This document shows, piece after piece, positions 8,268 through 20,327 of a DNA stretch of 64,000 nucleotides. How positions within the stretch are numbered: the stretch's first letter is position 1; each line of letters opens with the position of its first letter. The notes under the pieces are model-generated. The model had not been told where the DNA came from. It ran no database searches and saw only the letters and a list, made by a program, of their open reading frames with translations. Source of the stretch: Methylorubrum populi. GTDB lineage: Bacteria; Pseudomonadota; Alphaproteobacteria; Rhizobiales; Beijerinckiaceae. Position numbers and translations under genes: made by a program. The stretch is taken from assembly GCF_002355515.1 (NCBI RefSeq), contig NZ_AP014809.1, positions 5,418,501 to 5,482,500 of the forward strand. Reading direction: 5' to 3'.

Positions 8268-9350
8268 TCAGCGCAGCTTCAGCGTGGCGAGCCCGACCAG
8301 CGCAAGGATGACGGCGATGATCCAGAAGCGGATCACGACCTGCGGCTCCTTCCAGCCCTTCTGTTCGAAGTGGTGGTGGATCGGCGCCATGCGGAAGACG
8401 CGCTTGCCCGTGAGCTTGAACGACAGGACCTGGATGATCACCGACATGATCTCGAGCACGAACAGGCCGCCGACGATGGCGAGCACGATCTCGTGCTTGG
8501 CCGCCACCGCGATCGAGCCGAGCAGGCCGCCGAGCGCGAGCGAGCCGGTGTCGCCCATGAAGATCTGCGCCGGCGGTGCGTTGAACCAGAGGAAGCCGAG
8601 ACCCGCCCCGATCACCGCACCGCAGACCACGGCGAGCTCGCCGGTGTCGCGGACATAGTTCACCTGCAGGTAGCTGGCGTAGATGACGTTGCCGACGAGG
8701 TAGGCGATCACGCCGAAGGTGGCGCAGGCGATCATGACGGGCACGATGGCGAGCCCGTCGAGGCCGTCGGTGATGTTCACCGCGTTTCCCGCGCCCACGA
8801 TCACGAAGGCGGCGAATGGCACCCAGAACCAGCCGAGATTCAGCAGCGCATCCTTGAAGACGGGGAAGGCGAGCTGGTTCTGCAGGGCGGGCGGCGAGTA
8901 GATCGAGATCATCAGGCAAGCCGCGCCGGCGATCGCAAACTCGAGCAGGAGGCGGAAGCGGCCGGAAAAGCCCTTGTGCGACTGCTTCGTCACCTTGAGG
9001 TAGTCGTCATAGAAGCCGATCGCGCCGAAGCCGAGGGTCACGGCCAGCGTCACCCAGACGTAGTGGTTGTGCGGGTTGGTCCAGAGCAGGATCGAGACCA
9101 CGGCGCCGGCCAGGATCATCAGGCCGCCCATGGTCGGGGTGCCGCGCTTGGTCAGGTGGGTCGCCGGGCCGTCCTCGCGGATCGGCTGGCCCTTGCCCTG
9201 GCGCAGGCGCAGCAGCGAGATGATCCAGGGGCCGAACCAGAACACGAAGAAGCCCGCCGTGAACAGCGCGCCGCCGGTGCGGAAGGTGATGTAGCGGAAC
9301 ACGTTGAGGGGCGTGAGCGTGCCGCTCAGTTCCGACAGCAGATAGAGCAT
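8268..9350 (-). CDS. mraY: Phospho-N-acetylmuramoyl-pentapeptide transferase
   Basis: The 360-residue integral membrane enzyme transfers phospho-MurNAc-pentapeptide from UDP to undecaprenyl phosphate, making lipid I. Some ten hydrophobic segments are visible. Family motifs are FYDDYLKV, the catalytic Asp-rich [22 protein letters not shown] and the PIHHHFE loop. I chose the ATG at 9350 because MLYLLSELS is the usual N-terminus and gives the standard 360 residues. The frame is open 15 codons further upstream. It lies between murF (103 bp) and murD (25 bp). Confidence 0.97.
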   Translation of the reverse strand: MLYLLSELSGTLTPLNVFRYITFRTGGALFTAGFFVFWFGPWIISLLRLRQGKGQPIREDGPATHLTKRGTPTMGGLMILAGAVVSILLWTNPHNHYVWVTLAVTLGFGAIGFYDDYLKVTKQSHKGFSGRFRLLLEFAIAGAACLMISIYSPPALQNQLAFPVFKDALLNLGWFWVPFAAFVIVGAGNAVNITDGLDGLAIVPVMIACATFGVIAYLVGNVIYASYLQVNYVRDTGELAVVCGAVIGAGLGFLWFNAPPAQIFMGDTGSLALGGLLGSIAVAAKHEIVLAIVGGLFVLEIMSVIIQVLSFKLTGKRVFRMAPIHHHFEQKGWKEPQVVIRFWIIAVILALVGLATLKLR

Positions 9351-9453
9351 GCGTTCGTCCGCCCGCGGCAGGTTCTTTGTCGACACGCCCGGCACGGCGT
9401 CGCGCGCGGCCGGAAGGAACGGCCGGGCGCGTGGCCCGGTCGGTGGATGACGG

Positions 9454-10929
9454 TCAGCGGACCGCGTTCAGCGAGGCTTCGCGCGGGTCCGGCGCGACCG
9501 CGTAGCGGGCTTTGACCGCTTCGACAATGCGGACCATGCGCATGGAGTTGGAGCCCTTCACCATCACCGCATCGCCCGGACGCAGGGTCGCGAGCACGGC
9601 GTCGGTGACGTCCGCGGCGGTGAGGCCGGCCGCCCCCCGCACCGGCATCGGCAGCGCCTCGAACAGGTGCGCCATCTGCGGGCCGACGGCGAAGACGAGA
9701 TCGATGCCGTTCGCGGCGACCGCCTCCGCAAGCTCGCGGTGGAGGGTTTCGCCCGCCGCGCCCAGCTCCTTCATGTCGCCGAGCACGGCGATGCGCCGGC
9801 CCCTGGCGCCGGTCTCGATACCGGCGAGCGTCGCCAGGGCGGCGCGGATGGAGGCCGGGTTGGCGTTGTAGCTCTCGTCGATGAGGAAGGCTTCGGCTTC
9901 CCCAGCCCCTTGCTCGATCCGGAGCGCCGTGCGCTCGCCGCGCCCGACCGGCGGCTTCAGGCCCGCCAGCGACAGGGCGGCGCGGGCGAGGTCGGCGCCC
10001 AGGGCGTGGATGCAGGCCAGCACGCCGAGCGAGTTCATCGCCACGTGCCGGCCGGGCGTGCCGAGCTGGTAGGTGACGGGAACGCCCATCACTGTGGCAT
10101 CGACCACCGAGACGTCGGGCCGGGTCAGGATGCGGTTGGCCCGCACATCCGCCGCCGCGTGCTCGCCGAAGGTGATGATGCGTCCGGCCCGCGAGGCATG
10201 GGCGTGGGCGAGCATCCGCTCGTAGTTCGGGTTGTCGCGGTTGATCACCGCGACGCCGCCGGGCTTCAACCCGGAAAAGATCTCGCCCTTGGCGTCGGCG
10301 ATGGCCGAGAGCGAGCGGAAATGCTCGATATGCACCGGCTCGACCGTGGTGATCAGCGCCACGTCCGGCCGCACCATCGCGGTGAGCGGCAGGATCTCGG
10401 CGCCGTGGTTCATGCCGATCTCGAACACGCCGAAGCGGCTGTCCGCCGGCATCCGCGCCAGCGTCAGCGGCACACCCCAGTGATTGTTGTAGGAGGCGAC
10501 CGAGGCGTGCGTTTTCCCCTGCGCCGACAGCACGTGGCGCAGGGCCTCCTTGGTGCCGGTCTTGCCGACGGAGCCGGTCACCGCGACGATGGCGGCCCCG
10601 GTGCGGGCGCGGGCGGCCAGGCCGAGGCGGCGCATCGCCTCCAGAACCGGATCGTCGCCCTCCTCCGGCACGGCCAGCACCGGACCGATCTTTTCGAACT
10701 CAGCCGCGCGCGAGGCGGCGACCACGGCGGCGCCCGCGCCCTTCTCAAGGGCAGCCGGTACGAAGTCGTGGCCGTCCCGCGCCTCGCCGCGGATGGCGAA
10801 GAACAGGTCGCCGGGCTCCAGGCTGCGGGTGTCGATCGACGCGCCGGTGACCGCGCGGGGCGCGCCGATCAGGCGTCCGCCGGTGGCCGCTTCCAGGGAA
10901 TCCGGGGTCCAGAGGGGGGCGTCGCTCAT
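9454..10929 (-). CDS. murF: UDP-N-acetylmuramoyl-tripeptide--D-alanyl-D-alanine ligase
   Basis: The 491-residue ligase adds D-Ala-D-Ala to the UDP-MurNAc-tripeptide, completing the pentapeptide. The N-terminal substrate domain contains [15 protein letters not shown]. The ATPase domain has the P-loop GSVGKTGTK (119-127) and the MurF-type [11 protein letters not shown]; the C-terminal domain has [10 protein letters not shown] and VLGDMKELG. Its ATG overlaps the TGA of murE in ATGA, a sign of translational coupling. Length is within the family range. Confidence 0.97.
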   Translation of the reverse strand: MSDAPLWTPDSLEAATGGRLIGAPRAVTGASIDTRSLEPGDLFFAIRGEARDGHDFVPAALEKGAGAAVVAASRAAEFEKIGPVLAVPEEGDDPVLEAMRRLGLAARARTGAAIVAVTGSVGKTGTKEALRHVLSAQGKTHASVASYNNHWGVPLTLARMPADSRFGVFEIGMNHGAEILPLTAMVRPDVALITTVEPVHIEHFRSLSAIADAKGEIFSGLKPGGVAVINRDNPNYERMLAHAHASRAGRIITFGEHAAADVRANRILTRPDVSVVDATVMGVPVTYQLGTPGRHVAMNSLGVLACIHALGADLARAALSLAGLKPPVGRGERTALRIEQGAGEAEAFLIDESYNANPASIRAALATLAGIETGARGRRIAVLGDMKELGAAGETLHRELAEAVAANGIDLVFAVGPQMAHLFEALPMPVRGAAGLTAADVTDAVLATLRPGDAVMVKGSNSMRMVRIVEAVKARYAVAPDPREASLNAVR

Positions 10930-12389
10930 CCGTTCAACTCCGCGATCGCGGCGCGCAGGGTGTCGTGATCCGAGAACGGGAGCACGCGTGACCCGACGAT
11001 CTGGCCGGTTTCATGACCTTTGCCGGCCACCACCAGCACGTCGCCGGCGCTCAGAGCGCGCACGCCGGCCCGGATCGCCTCGGCCCGGTCGCCGATCTCT
11101 TCCGCGCCCGGCGCCGCGGCGAGGATCGCGGCGCGGATCGCGGCGGGCTCCTCGTTGCGGGGGTTGTCGTCGGTGACGATGACCCGGTCGGCGAGGCGCT
11201 CGGCGATGGCGCCCATGATCGGCCGCTTGCCGGCGTCGCGGTTGCCGCCGCAGCCGAACACCACGACGAGGCGCCCGCTGGCGAAGGGACGCAAAGCCGT
11301 CAGCACATGCTCCAGCGCCTCCGGCTTGTGGGCGTAGTCGACGAGGCACAGGCCCCCGTTCGCCTCGCCGATCCGCTCCATCCGGCCCGGCACGCCGGTC
11401 AGCCCTTCGAGGGCGGCGAAGACGCCCGCCGGATCGGCCGCGCCCGCCGGCGTCGCCAGCGCGAGACCTGCCGCGACGAGCGCGTTCTCGACCTGGAAGC
11501 CGCCCACCAGCGGCAGGCGCACGCGGTAATCGCGGCCGCCATGGGCCAGCGTCAGGCTCTGCGAGAAGCCAGCCGTGCCGGCGTCGATCAGGCGGATGAA
11601 GTCGCCGCCGCGTCCGGTGGTCAGGACCGCGTGCCCGGCGGCATCGGCGGTGCCGATGACGCGCTCGGCATAGGCGCCGTCGGCGTTGACGACGGCCGGG
11701 CGGCCTTTCGGCAGCAGTGTCGTGAACAGCCGGAGCTTGGCCTCGAGATAATCCTCGATCGTCGGGTGATAATCGAGGTGGTCGCGGCCGAGATTGGTGA
11801 AGGCGGCGGCCGTCAGCGCGACCCCGTCGAGGCGGCGCTGCTCGATGCCGTGGGAGGAGGCCTCCATGGCGAGATCGGTGATGCCCTCCTCCGCCAGCCG
11901 CGCCAGGGTCTCATGCAGCGTCACGGGATCGGGGGTCGTCAGGGAGCCGTAGGCCGCGCCCCGGTTCGTGACGATGCCGACGGTGCCGAGGCTGGCCGCG
12001 TCCCGGCCGAGCCGCGACAGGATCTGCCGTACGAAATCGGCGACCGAGCTTTTGCCGCTCGTGCCGGTGACCGCCACCACCGTCTCCGGCTGGCGCCCGG
12101 ACAGGCGGGCGGCGGCGAGGGCGAGCGCCCGGCGGGCCTCCGCCACCTCGATCCAGGCGGTCGCCTCGGGCAGGTCCGCCGGGCGCCTCCCCTCCCCGGC
12201 CACGGCGACCGCCCCGGCCGCTGCCGCGGCTGCGGCGAAGAGTCGGCCGTCGGCGGTCGTGCCGGGCACGGCCACGAACACGCCGCCGGGCACGACCCGG
12301 CGGCTGTCGGCGGTGAGGCCGGCGACGGGTCGGGCGGCGATCGCCGGGTCCGCCTCCGGGAACAGGTCAGCAAGCGTCGGCTGGCTCAT
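10926..12389 (-). CDS. murE: UDP-N-acetylmuramoyl-L-alanyl-D-glutamate--2,6-diaminopimelate ligase
   Basis: The 487-residue Mur ligase adds the third stem residue. The N-terminal domain has LTADSRRV and GGVFVAVPGT, and the ATPase domain carries the P-loop GTSGKSS (109-115). The C-terminal domain contains DNPRNEEP (about 406-413); DNPR is the signature of enzymes that select meso-diaminopimelate rather than lysine, so the wall is the usual Gram-negative DAP type. It overlaps murF by 4 bp and starts 57 bp after the ftsI stop. Confidence 0.97.
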   Translation of the reverse strand: MSQPTLADLFPEADPAIAARPVAGLTADSRRVVPGGVFVAVPGTTADGRLFAAAAAAAGAVAVAGEGRRPADLPEATAWIEVAEARRALALAAARLSGRQPETVVAVTGTSGKSSVADFVRQILSRLGRDAASLGTVGIVTNRGAAYGSLTTPDPVTLHETLARLAEEGITDLAMEASSHGIEQRRLDGVALTAAAFTNLGRDHLDYHPTIEDYLEAKLRLFTTLLPKGRPAVVNADGAYAERVIGTADAAGHAVLTTGRGGDFIRLIDAGTAGFSQSLTLAHGGRDYRVRLPLVGGFQVENALVAAGLALATPAGAADPAGVFAALEGLTGVPGRMERIGEANGGLCLVDYAHKPEALEHVLTALRPFASGRLVVVFGCGGNRDAGKRPIMGAIAERLADRVIVTDDNPRNEEPAAIRAAILAAAPGAEEIGDRAEAIRAGVRALSAGDVLVVAGKGHETGQIVGSRVLPFSDHDTLRAAIAELNG

Positions 12390-12446
12390 CGGGAAGAATC
12401 CTCGGAAGAGTCCGTGCGGGTCAGGCCGACCGGGTACAGGCCATCG

Positions 12447-14342
12447 TCACTGTCCGTCCACCATGGTCGCATGGTAGGCGCCGAGCTTCACCATGAGCGG
12501 GAAGGGCTTGACCGGCGGGTCGAAGCGCGGCGCCAGCCCGAGGATCGGCGCGGCCCGCTCGATGATCTTGCCCGTCACCGTACCGGAATTGTAGGCGGCG
12601 GTGGCGTAGCCGCCGGTCTCGGGCAGGCCCTGCGGCTCGTCCATGATGGTCAGGAACAGGTATTTCGGCTTGTCCATGGGGGCGGCCGCCATGAAGGTCG
12701 TGAACAGGCGGTTCTTGGCGTAGCGCCCGTTGATGACCTTCTCCGCCGTGCCGGTCTTGCCGCCGACATAGTAGAGCGGGACCGACGCCTTCTTGGCCGA
12801 GCCCTCGGTGGCGTTGAGGCGCATGATGAAGCGCATGGCCTCGCTGGCCTCGGGCTTCAGCACGTGGCTCGCCTTCGCCCGCGCGGTCGCCTCGTCGCTC
12901 TTGAGGAAGGTTGGCGTCATCAGGTCGCCGCCGTTGATGATCGCCGCCACCGCCGCCGCCGCCTGGATCGGCGCCACCGCGATGCCGTGGCCGAAGGCGA
13001 TCGTGATGGTGTTGATCTCGGCCCAGCGCGGCGGAAGGATCGGCGCGGCCGATTCCGGCAGCTCGGTGCGCATCCGGTCGAGCAGGCCCATCTTCTTGAG
13101 GAAGGCGCGGTGGCCGGGCACGCCGACGCCGAGCGCCATCTTGGCCGAGCCAATGTTGGAGGAGTGGGTGAACACCTCCGGCATGGTCAGCACGCGGCCG
13201 GTGGCGTGGTAGTCGTGGATCTTCTGCCGGCCCCAATGCAGCACGCCGCCGCGGGTGTCGAAGGTCGAGTTGACGTTGTACTTGCCGGAATCGAGCGCCA
13301 TGGCGAGGGTCATCGCCTTGAAGGTCGAGCCCATCTCGTAGACGCCGACATTCATCCGGTTGATGCGGTCGTCGGACAGCGCGTCCTTCGGCTCGTTGGG
13401 GTCGAAATCCGGGTAGGAGGCGAGCGCGATCACCTCGCCGGTGGTCACGTCGAGGATCATTGAGGCGCCGGCCTTCGCCTTGAACTTCTCCACGCCCTTC
13501 ACGAGCTCGTCGCGCACGGCGAACTGGGCGCGCAGGTCGAGGGAGAGCTGGATCGGCGAGAGGTCGGTCTGCTTGGCCACGAGCCCGAACTCGTTGAGCG
13601 CCTTGTTGCCGCGGTTGTCGATGTACTTCTCGATCCCGGCGATGCCGATATTGTCGAGGTTGGTCGCGCCGATGATGTGCGCCGCCGCCACCCCGTTCGG
13701 GTAGACGCGCTTGTGGTCGGGCAGGAAGCCGACGCCGGGAATGCCGAGGCGGTGGACTTCGAGCTGCTGCTTCGGCGTGATCTCGCGCTTGATCCAGACG
13801 AAACCCTTCTTCGAGGACAGCTTCGAGCGCAACTCCGCGGCGTTCAGCTCCGGCAGAACCGCGGTCAGGAGTTCCACTGCCTCGTCGGTGTCGAAGGTGC
13901 GCGCCATCCGCTTCGGCTCGGCGAAGACCGAGACGGTGCGGATGTCGGTGGCCAGAATCTCGCCGTTGCGGTCGATGATGTCCGGACGGATCGCGGTGGT
14001 GGCGGCGGCCGCCACGCGGTGCTCGTCGCTGTTGTTGGCGGGCGTGGCCGCGATCACGATCAGCCGCACGCCGATCGTCATGAACACCGCCGTGAAGGCG
14101 AGGCCGACCAGCGCCACGCGGGCATGCGACCGCTCGATCGCGAGGCGAAACATCATCCGGGCGACCCGCGTCAGCGCCGTGGCCGGCGGCTCGCTCGTCA
14201 CCACGCGCTCCGGAATCGGGTCCGGAGCGGCCTGCGAGAGGGCGGTATCTTGCGCAACCGCGCTCGACCCCTCCGGCGACGGATCGTGCGAGGGAGCAGG
14301 CAACGGATCGTGCGAGGGATCGTGCGACGGATCTTGGGACAC
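12447..14342 (-). CDS. ftsI: Division-specific peptidoglycan transpeptidase PBP3
   Basis: The 631-residue class B penicillin-binding protein cross-links septal peptidoglycan. The cytosolic N-terminus is a short Ser/His/Asp/Pro-rich repeat tract, followed by one TM segment (about 60-85) and the pedestal domain. The transpeptidase domain carries the active-site GSTFKAM (Ser near 338), the SxN motif in THSSNIG (near 394) and GGKTGTAEK (near 525). The start is taken as GTG 14342: it lies 8 nt past the ftsL stop and has a GAGG ribosome-binding site that overlaps that stop. The open frame continues another 52 codons upstream, but these overlap ftsL and encode Arg/Pro-rich sequence. Confidence 0.93.
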   Translation of the reverse strand: MSQDPSHDPSHDPLPAPSHDPSPEGSSAVAQDTALSQAAPDPIPERVVTSEPPATALTRVARMMFRLAIERSHARVALVGLAFTAVFMTIGVRLIVIAATPANNSDEHRVAAAATTAIRPDIIDRNGEILATDIRTVSVFAEPKRMARTFDTDEAVELLTAVLPELNAAELRSKLSSKKGFVWIKREITPKQQLEVHRLGIPGVGFLPDHKRVYPNGVAAAHIIGATNLDNIGIAGIEKYIDNRGNKALNEFGLVAKQTDLSPIQLSLDLRAQFAVRDELVKGVEKFKAKAGASMILDVTTGEVIALASYPDFDPNEPKDALSDDRINRMNVGVYEMGSTFKAMTLAMALDSGKYNVNSTFDTRGGVLHWGRQKIHDYHATGRVLTMPEVFTHSSNIGSAKMALGVGVPGHRAFLKKMGLLDRMRTELPESAAPILPPRWAEINTITIAFGHGIAVAPIQAAAAVAAIINGGDLMTPTFLKSDEATARAKASHVLKPEASEAMRFIMRLNATEGSAKKASVPLYYVGGKTGTAEKVINGRYAKNRLFTTFMAAAPMDKPKYLFLTIMDEPQGLPETGGYATAAYNSGTVTGKIIERAAPILGLAPRFDPPVKPFPLMVKLGAYHATMVDGQ

Positions 14343-14349
14343 GGGAACG

Positions 14350-14781
14350 CTACCTCGAAACCGCCGGCGGGCGGGTGGAGACGGTGCGGGTGGTGACCGA
14401 GCCCGTCGTGCGCGGCTCGTCGCGGGCGCTCGCCGGCTTGTCCTTCGGCGTCGCGGTCGGGGTCGCCGTGGAGGCCAGGAGGCGGCCGATCTCGTCACCG
14501 CGGTCGGGCCGGTTCGGCAGGTCGGAGAGCCGGGCGAGATGCCCGTCCCCGATGGGCTCGAGGGTGAGGTGCCGCTCGACCGCCGCCTGGAGCCGGTCGG
14601 GCCGGGTCAGGAGCTGCCATTCGGCGCGCAGCACGGCGATGGCCTGCCGCTCCTTGTGCAGGGCGGTCTTCAGCTTGGAGACCTGGCCCGCCTGATAGAG
14701 CGTGTCGTACTTGATCGAGTAGGCGTAGACCGCCGAGCCGATCAGGCCGACGATCGCCAGCACGTTGAGAAGCCGGATCAC
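14350..14781 (-). CDS. ftsL: Cell division protein FtsL
   Basis: This 143-residue bitopic protein has one TM segment near the N-terminus (about 4-24) and then a leucine-zipper-like coiled coil (about 30-68), ending in the conserved [14 protein letters not shown] region. A Thr/Pro/Ala-rich, low-complexity periplasmic tail follows. FtsL links FtsQ/FtsB to the FtsW-FtsI septal synthase. Identification relies on topology plus its fixed place between rsmH and ftsI; sequence conservation is weak. It starts inside the rsmH stop (ATGA overlap). Confidence 0.88.
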   Translation of the reverse strand: MIRLLNVLAIVGLIGSAVYAYSIKYDTLYQAGQVSKLKTALHKERQAIAVLRAEWQLLTRPDRLQAAVERHLTLEPIGDGHLARLSDLPNRPDRGDEIGRLLASTATPTATPKDKPASARDEPRTTGSVTTRTVSTRPPAVSR

Positions 14782-15833
14782 CGCCGCACCCCCCGTCCCT
14801 GCGGAGCCGGCAGGCTTGCCAGCGTCTCGATGGCGCTCAGCGGCGGCGGCGGCGGTGCCTCGGTCCGCTCTCCGGCGCGCAGCTTGGCCGAGCGCGCCCG
14901 CGGATTGACGTCCGTCTCCGCCTCCGAGGGCAGGACCGGCCCCTTGGTCACGAGCTGAAAGCTCTTGGGCGCCGGCCGCTCGACGCCCGGCAGGTGGCGG
15001 GAGGCCTGGGCCGCCCGGCCGCTGCGGGCGGAGAAGAACTGCTTCACGATGCGGTCTTCGAGCGAGTGGAACGTCACCACGGCGAGACGGCCGCCGGGCC
15101 TCAGCACCCGCTCGGCGGCGTGCAGGCCGCGCACCAGTTCGCCGAGTTCGTCGTTCACCGCGATCCGCAGGCCCTGGAAGCTGCGGGTCGCCGGATGGAT
15201 CGGGCTTCCGGGCTCGGGCCGCACCACGCCGGCGATGAGGTCGGCGAGCTGCGCCGTCGTCTCGATCGGGGCGCGGCGGCGTGCCTCGACGATGGCTCGG
15301 GCCACCGCCCGCGAGCGGCGCTCCTCGCCGAAATGGTAGAGGATGTCGGCAAGCGTGCTCTCCTCCTCGCCGTTCACGAGGTCGGCCGCGGACGGTCCCT
15401 CGCCACCCATGCGCATGTCGAGCGGCCCGTCCTGCCGGAACGAGAAGCCGCGATGCGCCTCGTCGAGCTGCATCGAGGACACGCCGATATCGAGCACGAC
15501 CCAGTCGGCCTGCGCCTCGCCCTGGTCGGCGAGCAGGGTGTCGAGATCGCCGAAGCGGCCCTGAACCAGCCGCAGGCGGCCCCCGGAGGCCTCGACCAGA
15601 TCCGCGCCGCTACGGATCGCGGTCGGGTCGCGGTCGATGGCGATGACGCGCATTTCCGGCCCGGCGTCGAGCAGCGCGCGGGTGTAGCCGCCCGCACCGA
15701 AGGTACCGTCCACGGCCAGTCCCGGCCGGTCGAGGGCGAGCGCGGCGAGAACCTCGGCGAGGAGCACGGGAACGTGGCGGGCGGATTCGGTCCTGGCCGT
15801 TTCGCCCTTCGCCGTCCGCGGCGCCCGGCTCAT
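14778..15833 (-). CDS. rsmH: 16S rRNA (cytosine(1402)-N(4))-methyltransferase
   Basis: The 351-residue SAM-dependent enzyme (formerly MraW) methylates C1402 of 16S rRNA in the P site. Motifs: [11 protein letters not shown] at the N-terminus, the SAM-binding [15 protein letters not shown] (41-55), [19 protein letters not shown], and [13 protein letters not shown] near the C-terminus. I chose ATG 15833, which gives the normal length; the frame is open 77 codons further upstream but that part is unlike the family. It leads the division cluster here, since no mraZ is present in front. It overlaps ftsL by 4 bp. Confidence 0.96.
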   Translation of the reverse strand: MSRAPRTAKGETARTESARHVPVLLAEVLAALALDRPGLAVDGTFGAGGYTRALLDAGPEMRVIAIDRDPTAIRSGADLVEASGGRLRLVQGRFGDLDTLLADQGEAQADWVVLDIGVSSMQLDEAHRGFSFRQDGPLDMRMGGEGPSAADLVNGEEESTLADILYHFGEERRSRAVARAIVEARRRAPIETTAQLADLIAGVVRPEPGSPIHPATRSFQGLRIAVNDELGELVRGLHAAERVLRPGGRLAVVTFHSLEDRIVKQFFSARSGRAAQASRHLPGVERPAPKSFQLVTKGPVLPSEAETDVNPRARSAKLRAGERTEAPPPPPLSAIETLASLPAPQGRGVRR

Positions 15834-16298
15834 CGGCGCTGCCCCGCGCCGCTCTCGCGGAATCCGGAGAAAGCTCGGGCGCCATCCGGCGAGGGACGAG
15901 TCATGAGGGCCTGCTGAATGGACGGACCGGAGGGCGACCCGGTCGGATGTGGCGACGCCGATCCGCGAGGGGTTCCGGCCATGCGCGCGCAGCCCCGCGA
16001 GGCAACCTGAGCGAGTGTTGGCCGATCCAGAATAGGGCGTCAACGGGATGGCTCGGGGTAACATGGGCCCTCGAAACGCGTCAACGAGCTTGACCGTGCA
16101 GGCTGCTCTGATCTGACCGCATCAAGGTTAACCGAGCGTCAATGGCACCGACATTTTCTTGAGGTTTACCAAGCGGGGCGAGCGGCAACCCATGCTTCGG
16201 AGCCGGTTCCGCGCTGCCGGATTTCGCGAAGTCCGGGAAGCACTTCGACGCGCCAAAAATGGAAAGCACTCTTCGCGCGGTTGGGGCATGCGCCGGGT
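15834..16298. other. Gap between rsmH and rnpB (465 bp)
   Basis: No coding sequence with family features was found on either strand. In particular there is no mraZ, which usually precedes rsmH. The minus-strand promoter for the division cluster must lie here. A GGTTAACC palindrome around 16125-16132 and TTGACG hexamers on the minus strand are visible, but no convincing -10 box, so no promoter is called. Confidence 0.5.
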
Positions 16299-16703
<405 letters not shown>

Positions 16704-16710
16704 GGGGCAC

Positions 16711-16739
16711 GGATTGCGCCGCGGGGGACGCGGGGTCAA
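16711..16739 (-). promoter_or_regulatory. Predicted sigma-70-type promoter of rnpB
   Basis: On the minus strand TTGACC (16739-16734) is separated by 17 bp from CAATCC (16716-16711), and the 5' end of RNase P RNA deduced from helix P1 follows 7 nt later. The -35 box and both spacings are good. The -10 box is weak, as is common in this group. Confidence 0.5.
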
Positions 16740-16754
16740 GGCTGGAGGCCGAAA

Positions 16755-19316
<2,562 letters not shown>

Positions 19317-19318
19317 TC

Positions 19319-19639
19319 ATGGCAGGACGCATCTTCACGGCTTTGGCGCTGGCCGGCCTCGCGGGGCCGGTCTTCGCCGCCCCCTGCATCCCGCCGACGC
19401 CCCCGCCGGCCGAGGCGCGGCCGGAAAAGCCGAAGCTTCCGGAAAAACCCGCCTGCCTCGACAAGAAGGACGGCTGCCCCGGCTGGGAGGCCTACAGCTA
19501 CAACGACGCGATCAAGGCCTACAACGCCCAGGCCCAGGCTTTCCAATCGATCGCAGGGGCTTACGTCCAGAAGCTCAACGCGTATGTGAAGGCGAGTTCG
19601 GACTACGCGCAGTGCGAGGTGAAGGCGCTGCAGCAGTAG
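19319..19639 (+). CDS. Small secreted protein, function unknown
   Basis: The 106-residue product has a clear signal peptide (about 1-20, ending VFA-AP), then a Pro/Glu/Lys-rich stretch and a helical C-terminal half with two Cys (CLDKKDGCPGW) and a late one (YAQCEVKAL). It diverges from ligA and is followed 45 bp later by the Uma2-type gene. I do not recognise a family. Confidence 0.6.
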   Translation: MAGRIFTALALAGLAGPVFAAPCIPPTPPPAEARPEKPKLPEKPACLDKKDGCPGWEAYSYNDAIKAYNAQAQAFQSIAGAYVQKLNAYVKASSDYAQCEVKALQQ

Positions 19640-19684
19640 CGTCCCGCCTTCGCCGGCATCGGGAATGGTGATAGGCTCAAGCCT

Positions 19685-20251
19685 ATGAGCGTGCAGCCCA
19701 AGGTCGGGCCGACAGCCCGTATGACCGTCGATGAGTTCCTGACCTGGGCCGAGGGCCGGCCGGGGCGGCACGAACTCCTCGATGGTGAGGTATTCGCGAT
19801 GTCGCCCCAGCGGGCGGTTCATGCCCGCGTGAAGTATCGGGTTCATCGTGCCCTCGACCGAGCGATCGCGGCGGCCGGCCTGCCGTGCGAGATGTTTCCC
19901 GACGGGATGGTCGTTCGCGTCGATGACGATACGTCCTTCGAGCCGGATGCCCTCGTCCGCTGCGGCGAGCGTCTCGCGGACAGCGCGATTGAAGCCGACG
20001 CGCCGGTGATCGTGGTCGAAGTCATCTCCCCAAGCACGAAGCACGTCGATACCGGCGCCAAGCTCCTCGGCTACTTCCGCCTGCCGAGCCTGCGCCATTA
20101 CCTCATCCTCGACACCGAGCGGCGCACGGTGATCCACCACCGCCGCAGCACAGGCGATCTGATCGAGACCCGGATCGTCGCATCCGGCGATCTTTCGCTC
20201 GATCCGCCCGGGCTCACGCTCCCCGTCGCGGCCCTGTTCGCGGAGCCTTGA
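19685..20251 (+). CDS. Uma2-family (DUF820) predicted PD-(D/E)XK endonuclease
   Basis: This 188-residue protein has the Uma2 layout: an N-terminal MTVDEFLTWAE with GRHELLDGEVFAMSP, a middle block FEPDALV (Asp88), then VVEVISPST (Glu112) and an Asp-Lys pair before LLGYFRLPSLRHYLIL. Together these match the PD-(D/E)XK nuclease core. Uma2 proteins are very common in cyanobacteria and scattered in other groups; their biological role is not established. There is no obvious partner: the next gene is a sugar/nucleoside kinase. Possible roles include mobile-element-linked nuclease or repair activity; none is supported here. Confidence 0.8.
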   Translation: MSVQPKVGPTARMTVDEFLTWAEGRPGRHELLDGEVFAMSPQRAVHARVKYRVHRALDRAIAAAGLPCEMFPDGMVVRVDDDTSFEPDALVRCGERLADSAIEADAPVIVVEVISPSTKHVDTGAKLLGYFRLPSLRHYLILDTERRTVIHHRRSTGDLIETRIVASGDLSLDPPGLTLPVAALFAEP

Positions 20252-20327
20252 GGCGGCCCTTGCTTGACGCTCGTCGAGCGGGGTGCGACAGGCCCGGCCC
20301 ATCTGTCACGCGAGACCGGACGGCCCG

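Noticed and set aside
5066..8311. 1,081-codon plus-strand open frame spanning the antiporter end, thioesterase and murD
   Set aside because: It crosses three real genes out of frame, and its product is Arg/Gly/Asp-rich noise.
15834..16298. Search for mraZ or a small gene in front of rsmH
   Set aside because: No frame here gives MraZ motifs, and the open frames are low-complexity Arg/Pro sequence.
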